Below, one piece after another: positions 43,431 to 54,003 of a stretch of DNA of 64,000 nt (position 1 is its first letter; each line of letters starts with the position of its first letter). Origin of the DNA: Ectobius pallidus (lineage: Eukaryota; Arthropoda; Insecta; Blattodea; Ectobiidae); the NCBI GenBank assembly GCA_964059195.1, contig CAXKWD010000003.1, positions 199,106,174 to 199,170,173 on the forward strand, in the 5' to 3' direction. The notes beneath the pieces are model-generated. The model made no database searches and had not been told where the DNA came from. It worked only from the letters and a program-made list of their open reading frames with translations. Position numbers and translations under genes: made by a program.

Positions 43431-44110
43431 TTTCGGTCACTCAATTTGGTGTCTTCCACAAGTTTCTTCACATAGCGAGCCCTTGCAATTTTCATTTGGT
43501 TCCTGGAAGCATTCAGTGTGGCATATCTTGGAGTGAAGGCCATGTAGCCTACAGCAAACCTAGTTACCAGGTGTCTCAAAGTATAGTTAGCTTTTTTCCA
43601 GTTATCTTTAGACATGGCATCTGTGTTGTAAAAGCCTTCCCAGATTTGTGTCTTCTTGCTTTGGTGTTGAAGGATAACGTTTTCGTAGGCAGGTGTGAAT
43701 GGCAATTGAAGTTGTAGTAGTAAGTCTTCTAGTAAAGGAGGTTCCCTGCTTAACTCATATACTATTGAATATTCAACACCTTGAACTTTGAGAGGCAGAG
43801 TGTGCGTTTCAGGTATAAGGCTCTTATTTTCTCGATATCTTTCAGGTTGGTTTTTGTGAGGTGTTCCCAAACGATGTGCAGTCCGTAGGTGATTACTGGC
43901 ATTACTTTTGCTTGAAACAACTTCATTGCTGTCTATAGAGATATCTGTTGGACTTGCTTAATGTCATTCATGGCGATGACTGCTGCAGCTACTCTGTCTT
44001 TGATGTGGGCTGTGTAGACAGTTCCTTGAGGCTGCAAAGTTATCCCTAGGTATTTGAATTTCCTTACATTGCTTAATGGTTGACCTTCTAAGAAAATCGC
44101 TTTTTCGCGA
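43430..44110 (-). pseudogene. Non-LTR reverse transcriptase C-terminal relic
   Basis: Minus frames: LEGQPLSNVRKFKYLGITLQ, AHIKDRVAAAVIAMNDIKQV, then VEYSIVYELSREPPLLEDLL. This is the post-catalytic part of a non-LTR ORF2 (YLGxxLxxxGxxxxHIxxRxxAA...YELxREPxxxEDL). Frame changes near 43870 and 43930 show decay. Its 5' end is joined to zinc-finger sequence at about 44100. Confidence 0.75.
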
Positions 44111-44450
44111 ACATCTTTGGTTACACACAACACATGAATATGGTCTGTCTCCAGTATGAACACGCTCATGAGTTGTCAAATTGTATTTTTGGGTGAATGA
44201 CTAGCCACAAAATAGACAAGAAAAAGATTTCAGACCTTTATGGATAAGGTAATGCCTTCTAAGACCATAATTTTCTGAAAATGCGCACTACACATTTTGA
44301 ATGATTTCTCAGCAATATATGTATGAGCTGATGATGTCTATTTAAACACTTTCTGCTACAGACACCACACGCTAATTCCTTGCTAGGAATAAGATCTTGG
44401 TTTTGTGGATTACTTACACTATGAGTACTTGAAACGGAGTTCTCTAGCAT
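44110..44450 (-). pseudogene. C2H2 zinc-finger pseudogene fragment
   Basis: Minus strand: CGVCSRKCLNRHHQLIHI (C-x2-C-x12-H-x5-H), then in another frame AFSENYGLRRHYLIHK, then SFTQKYNLTTHERVHTGDRP and YSCVVCNQRCSRKSDF. The linker HTGDRPY is the standard C2H2 linker (HTGEKPY). At least two in-frame stops and a frameshift break it. It may be an old zinc-finger gene or the finger part of a MULE-type element. Confidence 0.7.
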
Positions 44451-46189
44451 GTCATCACCACTCTTATCACAAAGGTATTATTTTTTCTAGTGGATTGTAA
44501 TCCTCTTCAAGGAAACACTCTGTTTCCGTTTTGAGCATTTCTATTGAAAACATTTCATGTTCGTTCTTTGTTCTTTCAACATTATCTTCACCACCTGCAT
44601 ATTTGGATGAACTCAACCTTTTCCTCAACTTCACAATATTCAGATTTAATCATAATCTCCATTCTGTCACATATAGTAATTATTATTACGTGTATTATGT
44701 ACAGCCACACAATGGTTTAATGACTCATTTATATGTCCTTATTTTCCCCATATAAGGTCTTTAGACTTCGCGACCCGTTGGAACTTCTGTGCCCAACCAT
44801 CCATAATCTTTACCATGACTACTGGAGTACTTGATAGTTAAACCGAAGGTAAGTATCACGCGCAGCTTTCCTCTTGCTGTGACGTCACTCATAGGAAACT
44901 AGCCGTGCCGAATCCCTTATGCTGAAGTAATGGCTAAACTACCAATAGAGTTATATTTTAATGCGAATTATGATAGAAATTAAAAATTATATTAGGAAAA
45001 TAATAGAGAAAACCAACCATAACCTTACCTCCTTAATAAATAGAACAGTTTTTTTTTTTTTTTTTTTTTTGGAGACTGCCATCTTTTGATTATATCCGTT
45101 TTTCGAAGAAGTTCATTAATTCTAACATTTGCCCTAATTCTAGCATAATTCTTTAATACAAATGAATGGATATCACCATGTCTTTCCTTCAATAAGCTCA
45201 TCACAGCTTGCATAACATTTCTAACACTTCTAAGGAGTCCCATCATAAGAATTAAACAAAAATAAAATAAAATAACTCTTAACTATATGGAGATATTCAA
45301 TACATGGACTAACTAAATTTGCCCTTAAAATACATTTACCTAATCATAATAAAATTACCATATCCTATAGCCTATATATCCATACCCTATCGTCTTTAGG
45401 ATCGCAAAATATTGTACTGTCGACATTAATTTCATCATAAGAAATAGATTATTTTCTTTCTCATCCATATTTTGTGCATATAGGCTCTTTTGCTTGGATG
45501 TTTTTTTCTTCTTCTTGTAAAACACAAGATTTTAGTATTGGACTATTTGTCTCTGACTACAACTTTGGTTACAACAAAGTCGTACAATGTTTCAATGAAA
45601 TCTATATTCTAACAAATGAGATAAATGACTGAAATTGCAAATAACGACAATCAGCACCATTCTTGTCATAGTGTTTGATTAATTTAGTACTAAAGGCAAC
45701 TTACGGCTAAAGAGAGGAACGTGCTACGAGGAAACATGCGGTACGCCTGCGCGACTAGCTCAACAGTAGCACAGTCCCAGTAGTCAAGCAACCGACACAT
45801 TGTTCTGTCACCAACAGGGGGACGTAGCTTGCTGAATCATCAAAAATGACAATATTCATGCAGTTTTAGGATTAGAACATGTTTGTAATACAGCATCCAG
45901 TTCAGTCTTATGGTCCCATGCCCATCAGTTGAGATATCACTCACAATGTTAAGAAATGTCCACTCAAGGTGTCATGGATGTATTTTGACAAGTCTCCGGT
46001 ATTGCACATGTTGCACATAACACACATCCGTTTAAGTTCATAAACATGAACAGTTGCTTCTTTTCGGATATTCAGAATTAATTTAGGAGATATAAGAGCA
46101 CATCTTTTAAAAATAATACTAATAACCAAATACAAATTGATTTGAACTTGGAGAAGAAACATTACTTATTTTCAGCTATAGTATGAGTT
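44451..46189. other. No gene resolved; T23 run and CRE-like site
   Basis: TGACGTCA (CRE palindrome) at 44880-44887 lies in a CpG-richer patch (44760-44920), and a donor-like GAAG|GTAAGT is at 44847. A T run occupies 45048-45070, next to a 73-codon minus frame I do not recognise. 45700-45840 is also CpG-richer. None of this adds up to a gene model. Confidence 0.4.
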
Positions 46190-47200
46190 TCGACAGATGT
46201 TGTTTTGTCAGGGATTATGAGGGTTTCTTTTCCTTCCTGGTTGAAAATAGTCGTTGAGGCAACAGTTCTTCTTTGACGATGTTGAAGGGTCTCTCAGTAT
46301 TAATTTCGTGTCCTTGTTTTGCTGAACTGTCTTCAGTAGAGCAGGCATGGGTGCTATCTGTTTGGCTAGAGCATCTATTTTGATCTTCTGTACTGGCAGA
46401 ATTTATTATTTCTAATACCTTCGCAATTACCGTTTTACATGGGACTTTGTACTCATAGGAGCTACAAAATTATTCCTTTTCTTAAATTCTTTTAGTAGTT
46501 CATTCTAGTACATAAGTTTTTATATCTTTGATGAGTCACCAGTTTTCCAGCTTCAGCTGAACTATGAAAACGAATTTTGTGACATTTCTTTTACTCTTAC
46601 TCTCTTACTCTTAAGGAAGCATTCCTTGTACTTATAGGCACACTAGCATTTTTTGTTCTTTTCCCCAATTCATTGGTGATTATTTCAGCTTCAGTTTCGG
46701 CTTCTTCCAGGCTATAATCAATTAATTCTCAGCGTCTGAAGAAGCAGGCAATGCACAAGGTTTAATTGTCAGGCATAGCAAATGGATATGCTTGCACATA
46801 ATCCATCTGATAGCTGAATCATGACAACTGCAGGAATATATATATGAATGCAAGAATTACATACCTGACAGACAATCTGACAATGCAGTGGAACACTAAT
46901 TGTCTAACTTCATACAATTCTTTAATTTTTGAAGACGAAACAACTTGCCAGTGTCCGTTTTGCTGCAAAATGTGTCAGTTTGCAAATTCATATTTTTCAT
47001 AAGGCGCTTCCTCAAGCCACATATTTTTAAGTTAACCTTCCCTTGTGTATGACTGTTAATCTGTCAATGAGTTTGTCCCTCACGAAAGTCATAACTGCAT
47101 GGAATGATTTCTCCAAGCGTTTTACACTCTTCCCGCACAAGTTTAATGTACTTGATTGTCTTATGCATATTTGTATTTAATCTGCAGTGAAGCCTATAAT
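46190..47200 (-). pseudogene. Decayed MULE-type transposase C-terminal region with SWIM motif
   Basis: Minus strand, in broken frames: FVRDKLIDRLTVIHKGRL (near 47060), VCQVCNSCIHIYSCSCHDSA then IRWIMCKHIHLLCL (near 46840-46790), and ELIDYSLEEAETEAEIITNE. CxC...CKHIH is a SWIM zinc-binding motif as found at the end of arthropod MULE-like transposases. Downstream 46440-46200 stays open as VPCKTVIAKVLEIINSAS and continues to STRKEKKPS. The assignment rests on the motif only. Confidence 0.5.
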
Positions 47201-47429
47201 AATAGGCCCACCGTTTCTTGCATGGTACATAATGCTAGAGGAAATATGCACCGAAATCAGGGGTCTCATCACATCATTTTAACCCCTGATTCAAGTAGAA
47301 GGGGTAATGCCGCAGGATCTCGCTCCTGTAATACAGTTCTCACGATTTTGTAGACTTCTGTCTGTTTTGTTTTAAAGATTTTTCCTCCTAAATTTAATAA
47401 ACAGTAGTGGTTTGACTGAAGTTTCCTCT

Positions 47430-47600
47430 CCATAATATTGAACGTGTTATATTATTATTGGCATACTTTTGTTATTGTCCAATAAAAAGAAGTGTTTAAA
47501 AATATTACAAGTCAGTGGATAAAAGTTAAAATCATCACACAACGTTTCAACTCTCCCCTGGAGTCTTCCTCAGGTGACTTCTCACACAGTACTGATCATG
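47430..47600 (-). mobile_element. Penelope-type pseudo-LTR-like segment
   Basis: Minus strand: CTGAGGA (47573-47567), an imperfect stem, GAAACGTTG (GAAA 47548-47545), then TTTTAACTTTTATCCACTG. The same layout appears at 8521, and TTTTATCCACTG is shared with the palindrome at 36591-36741. No coding part is present. Confidence 0.45.
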
Positions 47601-47793
47601 AAGATTGAGTTTCGTCACGGTAACCATCGATAAAAACAGTGTTTCTCAAATGTCTTTCTTTCAGTTCTTTGGAATGTCAAACATTCCTTCCTCTATGCAT
47701 TCTAAGAGCAACTAGCAAAAAGCCATTTCCAGCATGGGAAAGATATGAATATATGGCTGTATTTCTTCTTATTTTTAAAATCACTAGAAGGAG

Positions 47794-50467
47794 CAGTGGC
47801 GTATCCTGAAAATTTTGCCAAGGCATGCAACATGAAATATAAATATTATGTACATATACCGGTATATATATCACTGATCACTCACCAGAAAGCTATTTGT
47901 AGTGGAACTCGGCTCTGCGATTCTTCTTACAGAACTCCTCTGTAACTTCATCCATAAATGAAGTTTTAGTTTTCAACTGCTAGCAGCAGATCCTTTTCTA
48001 TCGACATGATAGAAAGCGCAGACAAACGACTTTGTCCTTGTGAGTTTCTTGTAAAGGATTTTATTCGTTTTAGGGCGGAAAAGGAACGCTCTACTGAAGA
48101 TGATGTGGCAGGTATTGTTAGAACAAGTTCACAGAGTTTATATAGCTCTGGAAGGCCGGTGTGAAGTTCATTTTCGTACAGAAAACGCTGCATTTCTTGC
48201 ACCGTCTTTGTTTGAAGATGTTGTGACGTAAACATGGCACTCAATTCAGACTTCAATCGTACTATGTCAAAATAATTTCCATAAATTGTCTTTACTTTTT
48301 GGAACAGTTCCTCTGGAAAGACATCTGCAAATGTTGTGAATTTCTTTGTGTCAAGGATTTCGATAAACTTCAATTCAGGCAAAGACTCAAATCTGACATT
48401 TATCTGCATGACTATTGTATCTATTATCTCAAAATACATTCTCTTGTACTCCTCTCGCACTGAGATCTCGGTGTCATTTCCTTTTCTTCTTTTTAACGGT
48501 GGTTCAGCTACATTTTCAGCCTTTGCCCATATTTTCTCAAAGTCACTATTTCTTTTGGTTTTTAGTGTTTCTTTCAGACTTTGTATTTCTTTACTGCAAA
48601 ATGCTATATCAAGAGATTTTGCCTGCACAATGTTGTATGTAACATCTGTCATAGAAAATACTTCTTGAAATAGGCACAAAAGAAAGTTGAACTGGAAATC
48701 TCTTAACATCATTAGGAATCCACGTGCTTCATTTATGGCGGATGTATCCCAATCGTCTGGATTTTCCAAAATGTGGTCATAAAGCTCTTCAAGTTCGGTT
48801 CTATGATCTGAAACCTTCTGTACTAACCGACTTGAGAAACTCCATCGTGTTGGTGCAAGTTTTGGAAATCTCTTCTTTACTATCCTGTCTAATAGGTTTG
48901 TTCTTTTCGAAGAATGTCCAAAAAATGTTACAAAACCACTAAGGTTAGCAAAAAACACTCTACAAGATTTTATACACGACACTGCCTGTGATAACACTAG
49001 ATTCAGTTTGTGGGCGTAACAATGTACAAATATGGCCTGAGGAATTACTTCCCTCACCTTTGCCTGTACTCCATTCAAATGTCCCGCCATGACGGCTGCT
49101 CCATCATAGGTCTGTGCTACCACTTTTCCTTTGCAATCAAACTGTGTTAGTTGCTCTATTGCAAGTTTAGCCAGGGAGTCGGCTGATCTATCGGCACTAA
49201 CGTCGCTAAATTCTACAAATCTTTCAAAGATTTGTCCCTTATATACATATCTGAATACAGTTGACAGCTGTGAACAGTTGGTGATGTCGGAAGTTTCATC
49301 TAGTAAAATAGCAACAAATGTTGCTGCATTAATCTGACTTTTTATCTCTGCTAAGATAACACCATGAACACTCTGTATTAAATCATTTTGTATCAGAGGA
49401 GATAATCCAGTAAATACAGTGGCAGTAGACAAGTGTACTTGCAGTTTGTCATCAAACTCTGCCAACAAATGAATTAACTCTACATAATTCCCTCGATTGT
49501 TGGAATCGGAACTTTCATTGTGCCCTCGAAATGCTAATTCTTGTTGCCCTAAAAAGCATGTGGCTGCTGTCAGTCTCTTTAACACTTCTCGGTTCTGTTT
49601 CACAGTTTCATTGTGTTTTAAAACACTTGCCCGGTTTTGTTCACTTAAGAGTAAATCAATCCTGCTTTTACCAAACAATCCTAAGGATATCCATGCATGG
49701 ATGTGAGACTCTGATTTCTCGTGCCTTGAAATTGCAGTGTGCAAATTGTTAAGATCCGAATAACCCCGATCTTTACTGTTCCAAGGAGATTTATCCTTCC
49801 CGAGCAACAAACAAGGCCAGCAGAACAGCTTACACAAAGCTTCAGAGCCGCATAACCAAACTACCTTTCTATAAAGTTCCGAGTTAAAGGTACGTACGAA
49901 GTTCTTCACTTTATTCTCGGTCTTCAAGTTTTTCAAATCAGGAGTAGGTCTTCCTTTCTTAACTAACTCTAACTTATCGCTGGATGAACGTGAATGAAAA
50001 GGTTTATTAAATACACTTAATATAATATCACTTTCAGAATCACCCATGCTTTGAATATTCAGCGGCAAAATTCACTGAAATACACTCAACACAGAATCTT
50101 CGCACATTCAATGCAATGACACGTGGTGCATGCATTGGCTTCTATTTCAGAGGTCGGAGTTATGACGTCAAGGGTAGCAGACTAAGTGGTGAGAATACCT
50201 CAGCACCTCGCCTAGGCATTTAGGAGAACTAATAAGCCATCACGAAGAAGCTTGCGCAGAAACACGGGTGCCGACGCCATCTGTTATTTGGCATAGAAAA
50301 CACTTCTTGGAACAGAATTAATAGTTTTCTATGTTAGTTCATGCGTTATTGTTTATTCCTCTGCCATTTAAATGGTGCTATTTTTATATTATTGATGACT
50401 GTTAGTAATTTCTTTATTCTACAACGCATGCAGTGCATTCATTGCATTCATGGAGAATACGCCACTG
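47794..50467 (-). mobile_element. Structurally intact hAT transposon (2674 bp)
   Basis: Termini are CAGTGGCGTATCCTGAAAAT (from 47794) and, reversed, CAGTGGCGTATTCTCCATG (from 50467). The target duplication AGAAGGAG is perfect (47786-47793, 50468-50475). It encodes one long transposase on the minus strand. TGCAT/TGCATTCAT repeats lie just inside the 5' end, as expected for binding sites. Intact ends, perfect duplication and an open ORF indicate recent activity. Confidence 0.95.
47966..50068 (-). CDS. hAT transposase, 700 residues, ZMYM1-like, apparently intact
   Basis: Cuts and pastes hAT DNA in the nucleus. A TTF-type zinc finger lies at about 70-125 (WLCGSEALCKLFCWPC, then paired His). The RNase H-like core carries the family's catalytic positions: D257 in LLDETSD, D322 in YDGAAVMAG and E660 in SSSVERSF; C350/H353 in HCYAHKLNL and R408-W409 are further conserved hAT residues. 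The C-terminal dimerisation segment ends in the sequence SALSIMSIEKDL. Met1 lies 400 bp inside the element's 5' end; Met8 is an alternative start. Length and motif order match ZMYM1-like hAT transposases, and no stop or frameshift is seen. Overlapping + strand frames are shadows. Confidence 0.95.
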   Translation of the reverse strand: MPLNIQSMGDSESDIILSVFNKPFHSRSSSDKLELVKKGRPTPDLKNLKTENKVKNFVRTFNSELYRKVVWLCGSEALCKLFCWPCLLLGKDKSPWNSKDRGYSDLNNLHTAISRHEKSESHIHAWISLGLFGKSRIDLLLSEQNRASVLKHNETVKQNREVLKRLTAATCFLGQQELAFRGHNESSDSNNRGNYVELIHLLAEFDDKLQVHLSTATVFTGLSPLIQNDLIQSVHGVILAEIKSQINAATFVAILLDETSDITNCSQLSTVFRYVYKGQIFERFVEFSDVSADRSADSLAKLAIEQLTQFDCKGKVVAQTYDGAAVMAGHLNGVQAKVREVIPQAIFVHCYAHKLNLVLSQAVSCIKSCRVFFANLSGFVTFFGHSSKRTNLLDRIVKKRFPKLAPTRWSFSSRLVQKVSDHRTELEELYDHILENPDDWDTSAINEARGFLMMLRDFQFNFLLCLFQEVFSMTDVTYNIVQAKSLDIAFCSKEIQSLKETLKTKRNSDFEKIWAKAENVAEPPLKRRKGNDTEISVREEYKRMYFEIIDTIVMQINVRFESLPELKFIEILDTKKFTTFADVFPEELFQKVKTIYGNYFDIVRLKSELSAMFTSQHLQTKTVQEMQRFLYENELHTGLPELYKLCELVLTIPATSSSVERSFSALKRIKSFTRNSQGQSRLSALSIMSIEKDLLLAVEN

Positions 50468-50475
50468 AGAAGGAG

Positions 50476-51127
50476 ATTGTTACCGGAAAGGCAAACTGGT
50501 GAACTCATCAAGTCATAGATTTTATGGGAATATAAAGAAGTTGTAGTTTCAAGATTGATGACATTGTATAGGCTATTTTATAAAGTACCGGTATCAAACC
50601 GGCTTCCGTCCTCCAGATAAGCTACATCCCTACGACAAATCTTCAAGAATTTAATTGACCTACTACTAACATATACTTACATTGAAAATTCTGACAAATA
50701 GCAAAACTTAATAATTTCAATAAGCATGTACCGGAAGTAGTAGTAGTTGTTCAGAAATTAGGGGAGAAAGTAAGTTCTAGGCTTATAGCCCGATATGGTC
50801 ATTATCAGATGCAATAACAAAACACTTTTTGTCTTTTTCTTTATTTTATTAAACACGATAAATTATTAAAAAGTAAGGGATTATAAACGTTACCTTTATT
50901 CTGGACCGTTCTCAAAATTAGTAGGGTCAGGTGGGGTATTTGTAAATAGGCCTGTATATTTAGAAACTTTTGCTTCGCTAGGATTTTTGGGAAAATCCAA
51001 AAATAGGTGGCACCTTGGGATAGTGGTATCCCACCCAGCCCACCCAAAATGGTGCACTTTCTTATATACCATGATCTAGCAAATTCTTCTGTCCTCGTAT
51101 TATGTAGAAACTCATGATTGGATGAAC
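50476..51127. other. No gene seen
   Basis: AT-rich; contains no recognised element before the SINE at 51128. Confidence 0.5.
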
Positions 51128-51240
51128 ACGTGAAGTCAGAATGAAAAATTCAATGCCAAAGCCAGGATTTGAACCAGGATCTTCGGCTCTCCGTGCCGAT
51201 GCTCTAACCAACTGAGCTACCATGACAACGTGCCGGTACA
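51128..51240 (-). mobile_element. tRNA-like SINE (family D), copy 1
   Basis: 51226-51155 on the minus strand is a 72-nt tRNA-like segment: GGTAGCTCAGTTGGTTAGAGC (A box), a TCGGC/GCCGA anticodon stem and GGTTCAAATCC (B box). The acceptor stem is impaired. About 35 nt beyond (TTCATTCTGACTTCACGTG) are shared with the copy at 56140-56262, so it is a dispersed repeat rather than a tRNA gene. Confidence 0.8.
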
Positions 51241-51366
51241 ACATTAAATTCTCCAACTGACTCACAATCCCAGAATACCACCAGGCGTTCTCAATATGAG
51301 ATACGAACCCAGTGGCGACTTACAAGCTGTAAGTGCTTAAAGACCTGGGCCTATAATAATATATAT

Positions 51367-51850
51367 ATGAATGCAAGAATTACATGTAGACAAATTTTTC
51401 CACAACTTAACATTATGACACTACCATCATTGTATATATACACGAATCTTATTTTTGTTAAACAGAACATTGTTAAATTCAATGACAGATCTCTTATACA
51501 CAGCCATAGAAGTAAACTAGACCTGGACACACCTCAGATTAGATTAAGTAAAACTGCCAATAGTTATAAGTATATTCAATTAAAATTATACAATAAATTA
51601 CCACTACATGTAAGAGCCTTAGACTATAATAGGTTCAAGTTTATAATTAAGAAATGGTTGAGATTGAATGCTTTTTATACAGTAGAAGAGTTCATTAACT
51701 CTGAAATAGACAACATTTTGTGACCAATATATTATATGTATGTATGCATGTAAACATGTGATCTTATGTAATAACAACTGTCTTTAATAGGTTATATGTG
51801 TGTGTGTATGTAAGCATCTGATTTTTCTTGTGATAACAACTGTCTGATAT
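51367..51850 (+). pseudogene. Non-LTR retrotransposon 3' fragment (RT C terminus and 3' UTR)
   Basis: The + frame 51367-51723 reads LPSLYIYTNLIFVKQN, then NSYKYIQLKLYNKLPLHVRA and FYTVEEFINS, the end of a Jockey/CR1-like ORF2. Its 3' UTR holds a ~70-bp imperfect tandem repeat (GTAATAACAACTGTCT, GTGATAACAACTGTCT) and ends near AATAAACATTATTTTTATAAA. The CR1 element begins directly after it. Confidence 0.8.
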
Positions 51851-51852
51851 CA

Positions 51853-52911
51853 TTGTACTATGATTCTATAGACAATAAACATTATTTTTATAAATGTGCG
51901 TCTCAGTGTAAATGCTGTGGAAAAAGAGTGCTAAAAGGAATAATCTGTGACAGGTGCAATATGTGGCTGCATGAGAAATGTGCACAGGTAGATATAAATG
52001 GACTAAATGAAGAAGATGAATGGCTGTGTAATACGTGCCTGATAGACGTAAACAAGCAAGCAATGATAGACGAATTAAAGACAAAAGACACTATAATACA
52101 AATGCTAAAGGAAGAAGTGGAAGCCCTTACAAAAGAAAAGGAAGAACTAAAGACACAAAATACAGAACTCAGCAAGAAACTTGAACATGAAAGAGAATAT
52201 ACGGAAGTGCGCCATAACCTAAAACGGAGCCGTGCAGTGGAAACAACTAGACCTACATACAGCAACAGAAATTATGACGTGGTGAACAGAAACAGGTTTG
52301 AGATTTTCAATGACGAAGCTGCAATGTTCTGTGAAACCAAGGATACCAACGAAGCAAATAACAAGGCAGAAAAAAGAACAAAACGAAAGGTGATTGTAGT
52401 AGGAGATTCCCTATTGAAATTCTCAGGAGAAGTCTGTCGACAAAAGGGCTATCAAGTAAACTGTTTTCCAGGGATAAAAACAGAGGAACTGAGACACCAG
52501 GTAGAGAAAATTGATCTACAGACTATGAAACCTGATGTAATGGCTATACATGTAGGCACAAATGATATAAAGAAGGGTGTAATGGCAGAAGAAATTATGG
52601 GGGAAGCCCTTGACCTTATAGACCACATCAGATCACAGACACCACTAACACAAATAGTAGTGAGCGGCATCATCAAGCGAAAAGACACCAGTGACAAAAA
52701 AATTCACAGGATCAACTCTGAACTGGAATGGATGTGTGCAACCAGAAACTGCCTCCTAGTCGACGGAAATTGCTGGATCATGGAAGAAGACATGGCAAGA
52801 GATGGAATCCATCTTAATAGAAGAGGGTCTCACAAACTAGGTGAACTACTATGTAACGCTGTGGAATCCTGCAAGGCACCGGTAAACCAAGCACAGAGCC
52901 AGAAAAACTAA
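51853..52911 (+). CDS. CR1-like ORF1: PHD finger, coiled coil, SGNH/GDSL esterase-like
   Basis: 352 residues as read. PHD-like finger C19, C22, C32, C35, H40, C43, C59, C62. A charged helix follows at about 70-115 (likely coiled coil), then a basic linker. The SGNH part has VVGDSLL (block I Ser), HVGTNDI (block III Asn) and DGIHLNRRGS (Asp/His block) near the end. ORF1 esterases of CR1 elements are thought to help the RNP bind RNA or membranes. The first ~14 residues come from the tail of the neighbouring element, so the true start is probably lost. Confidence 0.88.
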   Translation: MYYDSIDNKHYFYKCASQCKCCGKRVLKGIICDRCNMWLHEKCAQVDINGLNEEDEWLCNTCLIDVNKQAMIDELKTKDTIIQMLKEEVEALTKEKEELKTQNTELSKKLEHEREYTEVRHNLKRSRAVETTRPTYSNRNYDVVNRNRFEIFNDEAAMFCETKDTNEANNKAEKRTKRKVIVVGDSLLKFSGEVCRQKGYQVNCFPGIKTEELRHQVEKIDLQTMKPDVMAIHVGTNDIKKGVMAEEIMGEALDLIDHIRSQTPLTQIVVSGIIKRKDTSDKKIHRINSELEWMCATRNCLLVDGNCWIMEEDMARDGIHLNRRGSHKLGELLCNAVESCKAPVNQAQSQKN

Positions 52912-52919
52912 AAAGTGGA

Positions 52920-53927
52920 GTGGTGGATGAAAAAGGTAATATAAGAATAATACACCAAAACATTCAATACATCTCAAATAAATTAGAGTCCCTAGAAATT
53001 TTTTTAAATGACACAAGGGCAGACGTTGCCGTAGTTACTGAGCATGGGCTTAGCGAGGAAAATATAAAACTTTACCACCCAAAAAACTTTAAACTAATAG
53101 ATTATTATGCAAGAAAAGAACACAAAGGAGGGGGTGTAGCCATATATGCTAGAGAAAATACTATGACAAAAAATGTAAAGATCCCGAAAGCAAATTGTAT
53201 TGAAATGACCTGTGAAATAGCAGGCATAACTGTCGAAACACAAAGCGGTAATATAACCATTATAGGACTGTACAGATCACCTAACTCAAAGGTCACAGAC
53301 TTTATTTATCATATAGACGAAATGCTTAGGAAAATAGGAAATACTGAAAAAAATCTAGTTCTGATGGGAGATCTTAATATAAATCTAGAGCCTAACAATA
53401 ATGACTACAAGAAATTAGATGATGTAATGCATATATACAACCTAAGAGATACAGTGTCAACACCAACTAGAGTAACAGCCACAACTTCTAGAACAATAGA
53501 CCATATAATAACAAATATTGATGAAAACCTTATAGAAACGTCTGTAATAAATGGCTACCTGTCAGATCATTTTGCCCAATATATAGATATAAGAAATGGA
53601 AATCTAATAGAAAGCACAAAACAGCAGAAGAAATACCGGATCATGACAGAAAGAAATTTAACAGAACTTAAATGTTGCTTGGAAAGAGAATCATGGCAAG
53701 ACGTATATAACACAACAGATATAAATAGTAAATGGGAGACTTTTTATAAACTGTTTAATGTACATTTCAATAATAGCTGCCCAGTGGTCTGCAAACAATT
53801 ACACACCAGCACAAAACAAATACAAAAAATAAAACTACCAACAGAAGTGATGAAACTTAGAGAACAAATCAAGGATATGTATTCACTACTAAATTGCGGT
53901 ATTTTGTTACCTGTTGGAGCGCTTTAG
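52920..53927 (+). pseudogene. CR1-like ORF2, first part: endonuclease domain
   Basis: 335 residues. The endonuclease shows IIHQNIQYISNKLESL at the start, VVTEHG (catalytic Glu), GGGVAIYAR, IIGLYRSP, LMGDLNINL (Asp/Asn), TSRTIDHI and SDHF (catalytic Asp-His). The ORF would continue into RT but is interrupted after IKDMYS by a 119-bp insertion with an 11-bp duplication, which shifts the frame. The endonuclease itself looks complete. It begins 8 bp after the ORF1 stop. Confidence 0.88.
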
Positions 53928-54003
53928 TAGTGAGTACCAGTGATAAAGCTCTACGCTATACATAAATCATTAAGATTATCGCTACAGAATGGACAAAACT
54001 CAA
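53885..54003 (+). mobile_element. 119-bp insertion with 11-bp target duplication and a 5' hairpin
   Basis: GATATGTATTC is present at 53874-53884 and 54004-54014, flanking the inserted 119 bp. The insert starts exactly with ACTACTAAA (53885-53893), which pairs with TTTAGTAGT (53923-53931), reinforced by inner GCG/CGC. No poly(A), A/B boxes or ORF are evident. The long target duplication suggests retrotransposed structured RNA; the identity is unknown. Confidence 0.8.

Noticed and set aside
43103..43717. 204-codon + strand ORF
   Set aside because: Antisense to the minus-strand RT relic.
51155..51226. tRNA gene
   Set aside because: Good box order and 72-nt length, but a poor acceptor stem, T-stem mismatch, and conserved non-tRNA flanks shared with a second copy. 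A SINE head fits better.
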